A DNA stretch of 64,000 bases from RH2-MAG17b sp050745265 (GTDB taxonomy: Bacteria; Acidobacteriota; Terriglobia; UBA7540): the NCBI GenBank assembly GCA_050745265.1, contig JBOGKE010000015.1, positions 1-64,000 of the forward strand. The letters are read 5' to 3'. Position 1 is the stretch's first letter. Each line of letters begins with the position of its first letter. The notes beneath the pieces were generated by a model. That model was not told the origin of the DNA. It saw only the letters and a list, made by a program, of their open reading frames with translations, and ran no database searches. Below, piece by piece: positions 24,590 through 33,701 of the stretch. Both the position numbers and the translations under genes were made by a program.

Positions 24590-26830
24590 TCATACTCGTT
24601 CGAGCGACGCGTAACGATCGATCATCTTTTTTCGTCCCCATCCGGGAAAGCTGATGGTGAGTTTGGTGTCCGCGCCGCTCGTTTCCGAGGCGATGATCAC
24701 GCCCAAGCCGAATTTGGGGTGCCGAACGCGAGCGCCCAAGCGCCAGCCAGCACCGGCCGTGGGCGCCGCGCCGGATCGAGCCGCGGCCTCGGCGCCGAAT
24801 GTGAGGCCCGCCCCGGTCTGCCGCCTGCCGAAGAATTCGCTGACGCTCTCGGCTGAGTTCAGGGCGCTGTCCCATAAAACCCTCGGCTTGGGCGAGCTTC
24901 CTTCCGCTGAAAAGCGCTCGAGCAGTTCCGGCGGGACCTCACCGAGAAAACGCGAGGGCCGGGTTCCGCGCATCCGGTCTTCGCCGTAGGAGCGCCGGTT
25001 TGAGGCGCACGTGAGCACCAAGCGGCCCCGCGCGCGCGTCATTCCCACATAACACAGGCGGCGCTCTTCTTCGATCGCGGCAGGATCCGTCAAGGACAGC
25101 TTGTGCGGGAACAGCCCTTCTTCCATTCCGATCAAATAGACCGACGAGAACTCGAGCCCTTTGGCCGTGTGCAGCGTCATCAACGTGACGCGCGAGCGCT
25201 CGTTGTACTCGTCGGCGCCCGAGACGAGCGCGGCGTGATCCAGAAACTGCGCCAACGTCTCACCGCGCGACTGCGCTTCAACGGCGGCGTTGACCAGCTC
25301 TTTCAGGTTCTCCATGCGCCCTTGCGACTCGGGCGAGTTTTCCTCCTCAAGCATCGGAATGTAACCGGTCGTATCCAGGATGCAGCGGAAGAATTCCTCC
25401 AGCCGCAGCTTGTCGTACTCCGCCATCAATCCCCGCACGACGGCGCGGAACGAGTCGAGCGCCTTTTCGGCGCGGGGGGAGAATACCTTCCCGGCGAGAC
25501 CCCGCTCGAGCGCTTCCCACAAACTGCAAGCTTGCTCGCGAGCCAGGGCCTGCAGCGCCGCCAGGGCCGATGGGCCTGCGCCGCGAGGCGGAACGTTCAC
25601 AATGCGCAGCAACGCCGACGAATCCCGCGGATTGAGGGCGAGCCGCGCGTAAGCCAGCGCGTCCTTAATTTCGGCGCGCTCGTAGAACCGGAAACCGCCG
25701 ACCATCTGGTACTTCATCCCGTACCGCCGCATCGCCTCCTCGAGAAGCCGCGACTGCGCATTCGTGCGGTACAGCACGCCGGCCGTTCCTTCGGGATCGG
25801 CCAGTAAATCCCGGCTGACCGCGCCAGCGACGAACCTGGCCTCCTCGTCGGCGTCGTAGGCCGTGAAAAGTCCGACGCGATCGCCCTCCTTGCGCTTCGA
25901 CCAGAGCGTCTTCCCGATGCGCGCCTCGTTGTGTGCCACGACCGCGGAGGCGGCGTCCAGAATGAGTTGCGAGGAGCGATAGTTCTGCTCGAGGCGGATA
26001 ATGCGCGCGCGGGGAAAGTTTTTTTCAAAGCTGAGAATGTTCTGGATGTCGGCGCCGCGCCAGCGGTAGATGGACTGGTCCTCATCCCCCACCACGCAGA
26101 TATTCCGGCGTGCCCCGGTAAGCTGCAGGATCAACTGGTACTGAATGCGGTTGGTATCCTGATACTCGTCCACCATCACGTAGCGGAGCCACTCGTTGTA
26201 GCTTGTTCGGAGGTCAGCGGTCCGTTCGAACAACTCGACCGTTTTCAGCAGGAGATCGTCGAAATCGAGGGCGTTCGATTCGCGCAGCTTCTTCTCGTAG
26301 CGCTCGAACACCTGGGCGATACGGGCTTCATTGTTGCTTCGAGCGCTTGCGTACATCTCGACCGGATCAATATCGTGATTTTTTGCATAGCTGATGCGCG
26401 ACTGCGCGGCTCGCGGTGAGACGACCTCTTCACTCAATCCCAGCTCCGCCGCCGCGGCTTTGACGAGCCGCTCCTGGTCGTCTTCATCATAGATGGAAAA
26501 GGCTCGCGTGTAGCCCAGGCGGTCGATATCCCGCCGCAAGACGCGGACGCAGAACGAATGGAAAGTGGAGATCAGCGGTGCTGTCCCGCCCTCTTGGTCC
26601 GCGAGCAAAGCCGCTACCCGCTCCTTCATCTGATTCGCGGCTTTGTTGGTGAAGGTGACGGCCAGGATTTGCTCCGGCGGCACGCCAAGCGAGCGAATGA
26701 GGTGAGCGATCCGATAGGTGATCACGCGTGTCTTGCCGCTGCCGGCGCCCGCCAAGATCAGGAGCGGGCCTTCCGTCGCTTCTACGGCCTCACGCTGTGC
26801 CGGATTGAGTTGATCGAGGTATGAGGACAT
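24590..26830 (-). CDS. pcrA: ATP-dependent DNA helicase, PcrA/UvrD type (SF1)
   Basis: This 3'-5' helicase acts in nucleotide-excision and mismatch repair and removes proteins from DNA. The Walker A is LILAGAGSGKTRVITYR, the DEYQDTN box holds Walker B, and GDEDQSIYRWRGAD is motif III. EQNYRSSQLIL is motif IV, VTLMTLHTAKGLEFSSVYLIG is motif V and EERRLCYVGMTRARGRLVL is motif VI. The C-terminus has the Tudor-like VRHPKFGLGVI segment that binds RNA polymerase in PcrA. The length of about 746 residues is normal. I start at the ATG at 26830 (MSSYLDQLNP). Upstream in-frame codons lie in a GGAATTCGG word repeat. Confidence 0.95.
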   Translation of the reverse strand: MSSYLDQLNPAQREAVEATEGPLLILAGAGSGKTRVITYRIAHLIRSLGVPPEQILAVTFTNKAANQMKERVAALLADQEGGTAPLISTFHSFCVRVLRRDIDRLGYTRAFSIYDEDDQERLVKAAAAELGLSEEVVSPRAAQSRISYAKNHDIDPVEMYASARSNNEARIAQVFERYEKKLRESNALDFDDLLLKTVELFERTADLRTSYNEWLRYVMVDEYQDTNRIQYQLILQLTGARRNICVVGDEDQSIYRWRGADIQNILSFEKNFPRARIIRLEQNYRSSQLILDAASAVVAHNEARIGKTLWSKRKEGDRVGLFTAYDADEEARFVAGAVSRDLLADPEGTAGVLYRTNAQSRLLEEAMRRYGMKYQMVGGFRFYERAEIKDALAYARLALNPRDSSALLRIVNVPPRGAGPSALAALQALAREQACSLWEALERGLAGKVFSPRAEKALDSFRAVVRGLMAEYDKLRLEEFFRCILDTTGYIPMLEEENSPESQGRMENLKELVNAAVEAQSRGETLAQFLDHAALVSGADEYNERSRVTLMTLHTAKGLEFSSVYLIGMEEGLFPHKLSLTDPAAIEEERRLCYVGMTRARGRLVLTCASNRRSYGEDRMRGTRPSRFLGEVPPELLERFSAEGSSPKPRVLWDSALNSAESVSEFFGRRQTGAGLTFGAEAAARSGAAPTAGAGWRLGARVRHPKFGLGVIIASETSGADTKLTISFPGWGRKKMIDRYASLERV

Positions 26831-26845
26831 GTCAGAGCCGGGCTC

Positions 26846-26910
26846 CGGGATTCGGGTCTCGGAATTACGAACTTGGAATCGCGATTCGGAATTCGGAATT
26901 GGGAATTTGG
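26846..26910 (+). repeat. GGATTCGG/GGAATTCGG word repeat between thiO and pcrA
   Basis: The 113-bp spacer is largely built of drifting copies of gggattcggg, ggaattacg, ggaatcgcgattcgg and aattcggaattgggaattt. A related C-rich version, gatccccgaatcccgaaccccgaa, lies inside the 3' end of thiO (about 26989-27015). The repeat adds a spurious in-frame extension upstream of pcrA and appears to have lengthened ThiO. Confidence 0.6.
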
Positions 26911-26942
26911 CGTCGGGGTCGTTTGGCACGCCGGAAAAAGAA

Positions 26943-28148
26943 TCACGAACTCAGACTCTCTAGACCCCGAGCCCGAACGGCGAAGCCCGATCCCCGAATC
27001 CCGAACCCCGAAGTACTCGTACCGAATCGACGGGGCGCATAAGGCGCAAGCATCGGGCCGGCGTGTCCGCTGATAATCAACTCCGAAATCAGTTTTGCGG
27101 TGAGCGGTGTAAGCAGAATGCCATTCCGAAAATGACCCGTCGCAAAAACCAAATTTTCCAGCTCGCCGCATCCGAGGATCGGACGATGATCGAGCGTGTC
27201 GGGCCGGAACCCGGCCCAGGCGCGGACGAACCGCATCTGCCGGACGCACGGCGCGATGCCTATGGCGCCCTCCAGGACCGAGCGCAATCCGTCACCGGTG
27301 ACGGCCTTCTCGAAGCCGGCGTATTCCATGGTGCTCCCAGCGACCAGCCTTCCCTCCGAACGCGGCACCAGATAATAATGCCCGGCGCGCAGCGTGAGCG
27401 GGAAATCCTGCGCTCCTTCGAACTCCATGAGCTGCCCGCGGCACGGGGTCACGGGCATCGGCGTCCCCGATGATGCAGCAAGATCGGCCGACCACGCGCC
27501 CGCCGCTAGCACAAAGGTTCCGGCGGTGTGGCGCGACTCCTTTGCGCCCTCGCGGACCTCGATCGTTTCGACGCGACCGTTTCGGGAATCGAAACCCGTG
27601 ACGGTGCTGTGGAGACGAAAGAGCACGCCGGATCGAGCGCACGCCGCGGCAAGAGCTTTGATGAGCTTCTCGTTATCCACCCGAAAATCGTTCGGCATCA
27701 GCAGCGCCCCGCGAGCTTCCTCCGATAGCCCCGGCGCGTGTCGCCGCGCCTCGCCCGGGCTGAGCCGCTCGACCGGGAGTCCGGCGGCTTTCTGGTTCTC
27801 GTACACGCGATCGAGGTCCGCCGCCTGAGCTTCATCGAGCGCCGCCATCAGCGTGCCGTCGCGGCGAAAACCTACGTCGCGCCCCGTGAGAGCCTCGACC
27901 TCGGCAGCAAAGTCAGGATAGAGATCGCGGCTGGCGGCGCAGAACTCGTAGTACTCATCGGCCTCGGTCGTCTCTCCCTGGGGCGCGATCATACCGGCGC
28001 CCGCACTCGATGCCTCGCACCCCGGCTCGCCCCGTTCGAATACGGTAACGCGGAGCTTCGCTTGCGCGAGCCGCAGCGCGATCGCGCAGCCGATCAATCC
28101 GGCTCCGACCACGATCACGTCAGGATTGTGCGCGCCTGCCTCTGCCAT
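26943..28148 (-). CDS. thiO: Glycine oxidase ThiO (FAD-dependent)
   Basis: ThiO oxidises glycine to iminoacetate for the thiazole ring of thiamine. The 401-residue protein has the FAD Rossmann motif VIVVGAGLIGCAIALRLAQA and the GAGMIAPQGE segment. The middle domain has a LMPNDFRVDNEKLIKAL block. The C-terminal RFVRAWAGFRPDTLDHRPILG and FATGHFRNGILLTPLTAKLI blocks are diagnostic of glycine/D-amino-acid oxidases. No other thi genes are present. The last 20-25 residues (GTSTSGFGIRGSGFAVRARG and beyond) are low-complexity and come from the intergenic word repeat. The native stop was probably lost. Confidence 0.9.
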   Translation of the reverse strand: MAEAGAHNPDVIVVGAGLIGCAIALRLAQAKLRVTVFERGEPGCEASSAGAGMIAPQGETTEADEYYEFCAASRDLYPDFAAEVEALTGRDVGFRRDGTLMAALDEAQAADLDRVYENQKAAGLPVERLSPGEARRHAPGLSEEARGALLMPNDFRVDNEKLIKALAAACARSGVLFRLHSTVTGFDSRNGRVETIEVREGAKESRHTAGTFVLAAGAWSADLAASSGTPMPVTPCRGQLMEFEGAQDFPLTLRAGHYYLVPRSEGRLVAGSTMEYAGFEKAVTGDGLRSVLEGAIGIAPCVRQMRFVRAWAGFRPDTLDHRPILGCGELENLVFATGHFRNGILLTPLTAKLISELIISGHAGPMLAPYAPRRFGTSTSGFGIRGSGFAVRARGLESLSS

Positions 28149-28712
28149 CGTTTCAGTTTAACCCGAAAAGCGGGACGCTATGCCTGGAGGCCCTCGGATG
28201 CGGTCAAAAATGTGTCAACCGGGCGATGGACCATCCGCATCTTAATTAGTGGGACTGTAAGTGGCGGCAAAGCCATAATAGAATTGCTTTTGGGGTGGCC
28301 GGAGTTGGCTTTGGGCTGCCGTTCTGCACCGAAAAGTTTGGCCAGGGCAGCGTATCAGGGCACGAGTTTACTCGTGCCGCTTGTGGGCCATTGATTGTTT
28401 CGGCTTTAGCCGCTGAAGGTGTCAGGGCAAAAGCCACATTGTTCAGCGGAGTTAACGGCATGGCTGGCACACTAACCCGCCGACGTAACCGAGCAGTTTT
28501 CGAGGGTTTAGGGATCACCAAACATCGGTTCCTGATTCGAATTGCGACTCACCCCCGGCAGGTTGTGCCCGTCTAAGTAACAGGAGAGCGGAAGTGCGCC
28601 GCGCGAAAGAGCGGCGCGCGAGGAGCGCAAACCCGCCGGACGGCAGACGCGCATTGGGCGTCCGTCTGCGGCTTTCGTCTCAGCCATTCTACAGTTTGAA
28701 GGAGAAGAGATT
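28149..28712. other. Intergenic region upstream of htrA with several hairpins
   Basis: This 560-bp divergent space between thiO (-) and htrA (+) has no convincing gene. A 93-codon frame at 28295-28576 looks accidental. It contains the double hairpin repeat at 28359-28412, a stem GCGCCGC/GCGGCGC at 28596-28617 and a CAGACG/CGTCTG pair at about 28643-28668. Promoters of both flanking genes must be here. The hairpins near 28600-28670 would lie in the htrA leader. Confidence 0.5.
28359..28412. repeat. Paired short hairpins GGCACGAGT-tt-ACTCGTGCC and CGGCT-tt-AGCCG
   Basis: Two hairpins with two-base TT loops stand 22 bp apart: 28359-28378 (9-bp arms) and 28401-28412 (5-bp arms). They are followed by GCTGAAGG. 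This tandem arrangement looks like a dispersed repeat unit and not a terminator, as no T-run follows. Confidence 0.5.
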
Positions 28713-30269
28713 ATGCGTCGAATGGACAAGCAGTTCTTGCGAGACAATTTTCTAGGGTTAAGCCTGGTATGTATCGGCGTGTTGCTCGTGGCCCTAGCGC
28801 TGGTGGTGAATTTCGGGCCATCGGGCGCGCTCCTTGGCCGTCATTCCAATCCGTTTGTACTGGCCAATGGGAACGGGCTCGACGGCGCGGACATCCAGGA
28901 CCTGGCGCAGTACAACCACGCGCTCGAGCGCATCGTGGATTCGGTAAAGCCGGCCGTGGTGAGCATTTCGTCGACTCAAGTCGTCCACGTTCGGCAGTCA
29001 CCGATGTTAAACGATCCTTTATTCCGCCAGTTCTTCGGCAATATGTTTCCCAATATACCGCAGGAAGAGCGCGAACACGCGCTCGGCAGCGGCGTGATCG
29101 TCTCGCCGGATGGGTACATCATCACGAATGATCATGTCATAAAGGGAGCAACGTCGATCGAGGTAAAACGTCTGGACGGCAAGGTCTATAAAGGAAAAGT
29201 TGTAGGCGCCGACACCGAGACTGACATCGCCGTGGTGAAGATTGACGCTTCGGGCCTGCCGACCGCGCCGATCGGGGACTCGTCGTCGCTTCGCGTGGGC
29301 GATCAGGTGATGGCGTTTGGGAATCCGTTCGGGCTTGATAATACGGTGACGAAGGGAATCGTCAGCGCCCTGGGGCGGACAAATCTTGGGATCGAAACCT
29401 ACCAGAACTTTATTCAGACTGACGCCGCGATCAATCCGGGTAACTCGGGCGGCGCGCTGGTGAATATCCACGGGCAGGTCGTAGGCATCAACACCGCCAT
29501 TCTTAGCAATAGCGCCGGTCCCGGTGGTCAGGGCGGGTTCATGGGCGTGGGCTTTGCCATTCCATCGAACACCGCGAAGCACATCATGAACGACCTCATT
29601 AAGAACGGTAAGGTCGCGCGTGGCTACATGGGCTTCTCGAGCGGTACGCTGGACGGCACTCTCTCGCCCGCTCTGGCGCAAGAGCTTCACGTGCCGGATA
29701 CAAACGGCGTTCTCGTCGGCAAAGTGGAGAAGGACACACCCGCTGCGAAGGCCGGATTGAAACCCAGCGATGTCATCCGCACGTTGAACGGCCAAACCGT
29801 AACCGACTTCAGGAGCTTGCAGTACCAGATCGCCGAGATGGACCCGGGAAGTGCGGTCACGGTCGGAATTCTCCGGGATGGAAAACCGCTTACGCTCCAC
29901 ATGCAGCTCGGTACACTTCCCGCGCAAACTGAAGCCGAGAATGGCGGGGCGAGCGAAGGTAAGGCGCCCAAGCAAAGCGCGCTTGCCGGTATTTCGGTGC
30001 AGAACCTGACTTCAGACATCCGCAGCCAGCTCCAGCTTGGAGGCAACGTCCACGGCGTCGTCATCACGGAGGTTGATCCGAACAGCCCGGCGGGTGAGGC
30101 GGGTCTCAGCCGCGGTGATGTCATCATGGAAATCAACCGCCAGCCCGTCAATTCCGTCTCGGACTTCAACCGTTTGGCGACTCAAGCGACGGGGCAGACC
30201 CTGCTGCAGATTTTGCACCAGGGTTATCCAATGTACATCGCGATTTCGCCCGAAAGTGGCGGCGAATAA
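28713..30269 (+). CDS. degQ: HtrA/DegQ-family periplasmic serine protease with two PDZ domains
   Basis: This envelope quality-control protease and chaperone is anchored by one N-terminal transmembrane segment (LGLSLVCIGVLLVALALVV, about residues 14-33). The trypsin-like domain has the triad His141 (ITNDHVIKG), Asp171 (TETDIAVVK) and Ser245 (NPGNSGGAL). It also has the long LA-loop region before the His. Two PDZ domains follow, about residues 295-400 (GYMGFSSG.. AGLKPSDVIRTLNGQ) and 425-510 (AGEAGLSRGDVIMEINRQPV), for substrate recognition. The length of 518 residues is usual for DegP/Q with a linker. The start is supported by GAAGGAGAAGAG ahead of the ATG. The 3' spacer carries a hairpin tandem repeat. 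Confidence 0.95.
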   Translation: MRRMDKQFLRDNFLGLSLVCIGVLLVALALVVNFGPSGALLGRHSNPFVLANGNGLDGADIQDLAQYNHALERIVDSVKPAVVSISSTQVVHVRQSPMLNDPLFRQFFGNMFPNIPQEEREHALGSGVIVSPDGYIITNDHVIKGATSIEVKRLDGKVYKGKVVGADTETDIAVVKIDASGLPTAPIGDSSSLRVGDQVMAFGNPFGLDNTVTKGIVSALGRTNLGIETYQNFIQTDAAINPGNSGGALVNIHGQVVGINTAILSNSAGPGGQGGFMGVGFAIPSNTAKHIMNDLIKNGKVARGYMGFSSGTLDGTLSPALAQELHVPDTNGVLVGKVEKDTPAAKAGLKPSDVIRTLNGQTVTDFRSLQYQIAEMDPGSAVTVGILRDGKPLTLHMQLGTLPAQTEAENGGASEGKAPKQSALAGISVQNLTSDIRSQLQLGGNVHGVVITEVDPNSPAGEAGLSRGDVIMEINRQPVNSVSDFNRLATQATGQTLLQILHQGYPMYIAISPESGGE

Positions 30270-30284
30270 CGCGAGGTAGAGGTA

Positions 30285-30452
30285 GCCACGGCAGGCTTTT
30301 GTGCCGTGGGTGTCTTAAGGCGGCGCAACAACCCACGGCACGGCTTTTGTGCCGTGGGTGTTTCAAGGCAGGGCAATAATCCTGGGTACAGCTTTGTGCC
30401 GCGGGTGTTTCAAGGCGCGGCAACAACCCACGGCACAAATGCCGTGCGGTCG
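30285..30452. repeat. Tandem array of 47-bp hairpin units (CCCACGGCAC...GTGCCGTGGG)
   Basis: Three and a half units start at about 30285, 30332, 30381 and 30427. Each contains inverted arms such as CCCACGGCAC / GTGCCGTGGG around gGCTTTT, followed by TGTTTCAAGGC and GGCAACAA. Units are 46-49 bp and 75-90% alike by eye. The array sits between the converging htrA and TPR genes and could terminate both. Single related hairpins occur at 45023-45044 and 59833-59864. Confidence 0.75.
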
Positions 30453-30473
30453 CTACAAAACCCGCGCAACGCC

Positions 30474-32339
30474 CTAGAGGGCGGCGAGGTTCGCGGTAAT
30501 TGCGGCGAGGCGTTCAGCGTAGGAAGTGTCGCGGCTGTCGCGAGCGCTTTTCTGAATCTCGGCGGATTTCCGCAGCAGGGCTTCCGCCTCCCCCGTCCTC
30601 TGCCCTCCGGCGCAAAGCGTTGCCAGATTGTTGAGCACCACCGCCACCTGCGAATCCCGGGTCCCCCGTGACTCGAGGAAGAGCGAAAGCGATGTTTGGA
30701 GGAATGCCGCGGCATCGCCGGGGTTTCCTCGAGACATGCGGGCAAGCCCCAGGTTATTGAGAGTGGCGGCAACGGAAGGGTCGGCCGCGCCGCGCACAAA
30801 TTCTTCGATCTCCAATTCCCGCCGGTAAAGGTCCTCCGCGTCCGCCCACCGGCCGTCGCTGGCCGCCCGATCGGCAAGCTCGCACAATCCTTGAGCGGCT
30901 CCCGGCCGATCCAATCCCGGCTCCGCCGCCGTCATCACCAGCACGCGCGGCTTGCGTCTGGCGCCAACTTCTCCTGCTCTCAAATCAGACGTGACTCGAA
31001 GCGGAGCCGCGGCGGGTGGAACAGTTGTCTCGCCTGCCGACCAGGCTTCCACTTCACCTTGTACCGGCTCCACGACCTCCGATGCCGGTGCGCTCGGCGC
31101 GGGCGGAGCGAGAACACCGCTCACAAATTCGACTTCCGCCTCGTCGTGCGCGGGCTCGGGCGCCGTCTCGGCCGGAAGAGGCGCGTGAATCTCCACCTCG
31201 CCGATTGAGATCGTTAGACTAACGATGGCGCGATCCAAATCCGCCGCTGCGGGCGCAGGCTCGCGAAGCTCGGCCGCTTCGGGAGCCGCGTGTTCGGATG
31301 CAGGCGGGGGAGGCTCGGCAGCTGGGATTGCGCTGTCCTCGCCGCGAAGCGCATTGAGCCTCTGGAGGGTTTTCGAGGTCAGCGCGTGCGCCGGCCCGAG
31401 CGACCGCTCGCGAATTTCCAACGCCCGCCGATAAAGGCGCTCCGCTTCCGCCACGTCACCAACCATTTCGCAGACGGTCGCGAGTTGAACCATATCGGCG
31501 GCGACTTCGGGATGATCCAGTCCCAGCACCGTCTCATCGATACTGAGGGCGCGCTCATAAAGGGGCCGCGCTTCGGCAGGGCGCCCCTCGGCGCAATAAA
31601 TTTCGGCGAGATTATTCAGGACGGTCGCGACTTCGGCGTGCTGCGGTCCGAGCGCCTTTTCCTTGATCGCCAGCGACTGGCGGAAAAGCGCCTCGGCCTC
31701 GGTGCTCTTCCCCAGCGTAACGCACACCGCTCCCAGGTTGTTCAAACTGGTTGCGACAAACGGGTGCGCGGGACCGAGTCCCCTCAGGCCAATGCGCAAT
31801 GCGCGCTGAAATAGGGAGAGCGCTTCGTTCAGGCGGTTCTGAGATTTGTAAAGCAGCGCCAGGTTATTGAGGCTGGGGCACAGGGAGAGGTGTTCGGCTC
31901 CACGCGTCCTCTCCTGAATTTCGAGCGAGCGGCGATAGGCGCTTTCGGCCTGATCGAACTTGCGCTCGGCCGCATAAAGCGACGCAAGCCCGTTCAGCGT
32001 TTGAGCGACTTCGAGGCTTTCCGGTCCGAAAGAGGCTTGCCGCAGCGCCAGCGCGCTAGTGAACAAGGGCTCGGCCTCGCCGTACCGGCCCTGGGCCCAA
32101 TACACACCGGCCAAGCCGTTCAGCGCCGCGCCGAAGCGGGGGTCGTTGAACCCGAATGACTGCGCGTTCCGCAGCGCCGCCTCGTATTCCCGAGCCGCAT
32201 CGCGATAGCGCGCTTCGTCGTAAGCCCGCGCGGCTGCGGCGGAGTGCTCTTTCCACGCGCTCGCCTGCGCCGCCGCTTCCTCCGTGCCCGAATGAGCCGG
32301 TGTACCGCTCGTCTTTGCGTCGTCCATATACCCTATCAT
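30474..32339 (-). CDS. Tetratricopeptide-repeat protein (kinesin-light-chain-like TPR)
   Basis: This 621-residue protein consists mainly of TPR repeats of the 42-residue kinesin-light-chain type. These recur as ALNGLAGVYWAQGRYGEAEPLF, LNGLASLYAAERKFDQAESAYRRSLEI, LNNLALLYKSQNRLNEALSLF and similar units from about residue 60 to 330. A Pro/Ala/Glu-rich low-complexity segment follows (about 340-460). Two or three further TPRs complete the C-terminus. It has no signal peptide or membrane segment, so it is probably a cytosolic interaction scaffold. The start could instead be the ATG at 32327. The partner is unknown. The PEGA kinase earlier in the window is too far away to infer a link. Confidence 0.85.
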   Translation of the reverse strand: MIGYMDDAKTSGTPAHSGTEEAAAQASAWKEHSAAAARAYDEARYRDAAREYEAALRNAQSFGFNDPRFGAALNGLAGVYWAQGRYGEAEPLFTSALALRQASFGPESLEVAQTLNGLASLYAAERKFDQAESAYRRSLEIQERTRGAEHLSLCPSLNNLALLYKSQNRLNEALSLFQRALRIGLRGLGPAHPFVATSLNNLGAVCVTLGKSTEAEALFRQSLAIKEKALGPQHAEVATVLNNLAEIYCAEGRPAEARPLYERALSIDETVLGLDHPEVAADMVQLATVCEMVGDVAEAERLYRRALEIRERSLGPAHALTSKTLQRLNALRGEDSAIPAAEPPPPASEHAAPEAAELREPAPAAADLDRAIVSLTISIGEVEIHAPLPAETAPEPAHDEAEVEFVSGVLAPPAPSAPASEVVEPVQGEVEAWSAGETTVPPAAAPLRVTSDLRAGEVGARRKPRVLVMTAAEPGLDRPGAAQGLCELADRAASDGRWADAEDLYRRELEIEEFVRGAADPSVAATLNNLGLARMSRGNPGDAAAFLQTSLSLFLESRGTRDSQVAVVLNNLATLCAGGQRTGEAEALLRKSAEIQKSARDSRDTSYAERLAAITANLAAL

Positions 32340-32437
32340 CGCACCGGAGCGATGAACCTTCGATGTGCGCCATGGCGGATGTGCAGCACGTCAACCCGTT
32401 TTTGGCGCGAGAGGTAAATCGCCGTAGCGGCGCGCGA

Positions 32438-33469
32438 CTACTTCCGCGGCTCGTACGTCTTGCTCAAGCCGTTCCGCTGGTTGGTTACGGTAATCCGTCC
32501 ATCGGGATAGGCCGCGAGTTTGATCCCGTAGCCGTGATCCGAGTGTGCGCTCAGGTTGGCAATGAACTGAGGCTCGGCGTTGAGCTGCTTGCTCGCGGCT
32601 TCGGAATAATGGAGGTCCCAGAACCCTTCTAATCCGGGCGACTGTTGTACCACCCCGAGCGCTTCGGGAGAACCGCCCTTGTTTGCGCCGTTGTCGCCGA
32701 TCACCACGATCGGGTGGAGGGCGTCGACGATGTACCGCTCGCCCGAAATCGCCATGCCGTGATGCGTGGTCTGGTAGACCTCTACTTCGCCGACGCGGTT
32801 CACCGGACAAACCAGGTTATATTCTTTTCTCCACGTCAGATCGCCCAAAACCACAGCGCGGAATTTACCGTAACTGATGAGCAGCCCGATGGACTGCGCG
32901 TTTTCGGAGTGATCGACCTCCTGATTGACCTGGTCGGGCGCCGGGCAGTAGGGATTCCGCTCGCCGCCACCGGGCGCGGAGTGATCGATGTGCGCGCCTG
33001 CCGCCGTGAGAACGAGGACGTGCAGTCCCCGCACGGGAATATCCATGCCCGGTTTCGCCACAATGTGGCGCCCCTTGGCTCGAATCGGCAGGTACGCCTG
33101 ATACGGGCCCTGCGCGCCGTGGTCGGTGCTCACCACTGGCCCGTGATCGACAAAGTTGCGGATCCGCATCAGCGCCGCAAGCTGCGGCACGCCGCCCACG
33201 TGATCGACGTGATAGTGTGTAATCACGAGGTAATCGATCTCATGGACGCCCGCGTTCCGCGCGGCCGCGACGATCCGCTTCGCATCGCGGTCGCTATGAT
33301 CCGGCCATCCGGTGTCGATCAGCATCGACTGGCCCGAGGGAGAGACGAAGAGCGCCGACGCGCCGCCTTCCGTATCGATGAAGTAGACGCGGAGCGGCTT
33401 CGCTGCAGCGCGCAGGCCGAGCGGCAGCGAAAGAGCAAGAGCGGTGAGGTAAAGCAATTGGCGTTTCAT
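32438..33469 (-). CDS. Secreted metallo-beta-lactamase-fold hydrolase
   Basis: This protein of about 343 residues has a signal peptide (MKRQLLYLTALALSLPLGLRA) and an MBL fold. The strand with DTGWPDHSDRD is followed by the metal motif ITHYHVDHVGG (HxHxDH). A distant second set lies in VVLGDLTWRKEYN and QTTHHGMAISG, resembling ComEC/RNase-type MBL proteins that use a late His. The substrate is unknown. Export suggests a periplasmic or outer role. The ATG at 33469 is chosen because the signal peptide starts there. The frame is open to 33562 without one. Confidence 0.88.
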   Translation of the reverse strand: MKRQLLYLTALALSLPLGLRAAAKPLRVYFIDTEGGASALFVSPSGQSMLIDTGWPDHSDRDAKRIVAAARNAGVHEIDYLVITHYHVDHVGGVPQLAALMRIRNFVDHGPVVSTDHGAQGPYQAYLPIRAKGRHIVAKPGMDIPVRGLHVLVLTAAGAHIDHSAPGGGERNPYCPAPDQVNQEVDHSENAQSIGLLISYGKFRAVVLGDLTWRKEYNLVCPVNRVGEVEVYQTTHHGMAISGERYIVDALHPIVVIGDNGANKGGSPEALGVVQQSPGLEGFWDLHYSEAASKQLNAEPQFIANLSAHSDHGYGIKLAAYPDGRITVTNQRNGLSKTYEPRK

Positions 33470-33557
33470 GCCGGAAATCCTACCACAATTTCTCCCACTC
33501 CGTTCTGAGTGCCTCTGGGGCCTCGGCCCACCCATTCGTATAAAAATCAACGTGATC

Positions 33558-33615
33558 GTCACCCCCGCGAAAACGGGGGTCCACGTCGCTGGATTCCCGC
33601 TTTCGCGGGAATGAC
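33558..33615. repeat. GTCACCCCCG...CGGGAATGAC double-hairpin repeat
   Basis: Two stems stand side by side: ACCCCCG/CGGGGGT (33561-33580, loop cgaaaa) and ATTCCCGC/GCGGGAAT (33593-33612, loop tttc). The whole is bounded by GTCA and TGAC. This is a widespread type of intergenic repeat in GC-rich bacteria. It lies between the efflux pump gene and the MBL gene. Confidence 0.65.
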
Positions 33616-33701
33616 TGGTCCCAGTGATTTTCGACCGTGCGAAGCGTTGGCCAAGTTTTGCAAGAGACCGGCGATCATAGATCGCCGCTACAGATCTTCG
33701 G

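Noticed and set aside
28295..28576. 93-codon ORF upstream of htrA
   Set aside because: Runs through the hairpin repeat pair, with no conserved look and no ribosome-binding site.
30285..30452. CRISPR array
   Set aside because: The units are almost identical along their full 47 bp, so there are no unique spacers, and no cas genes are nearby. It is a hairpin tandem repeat.
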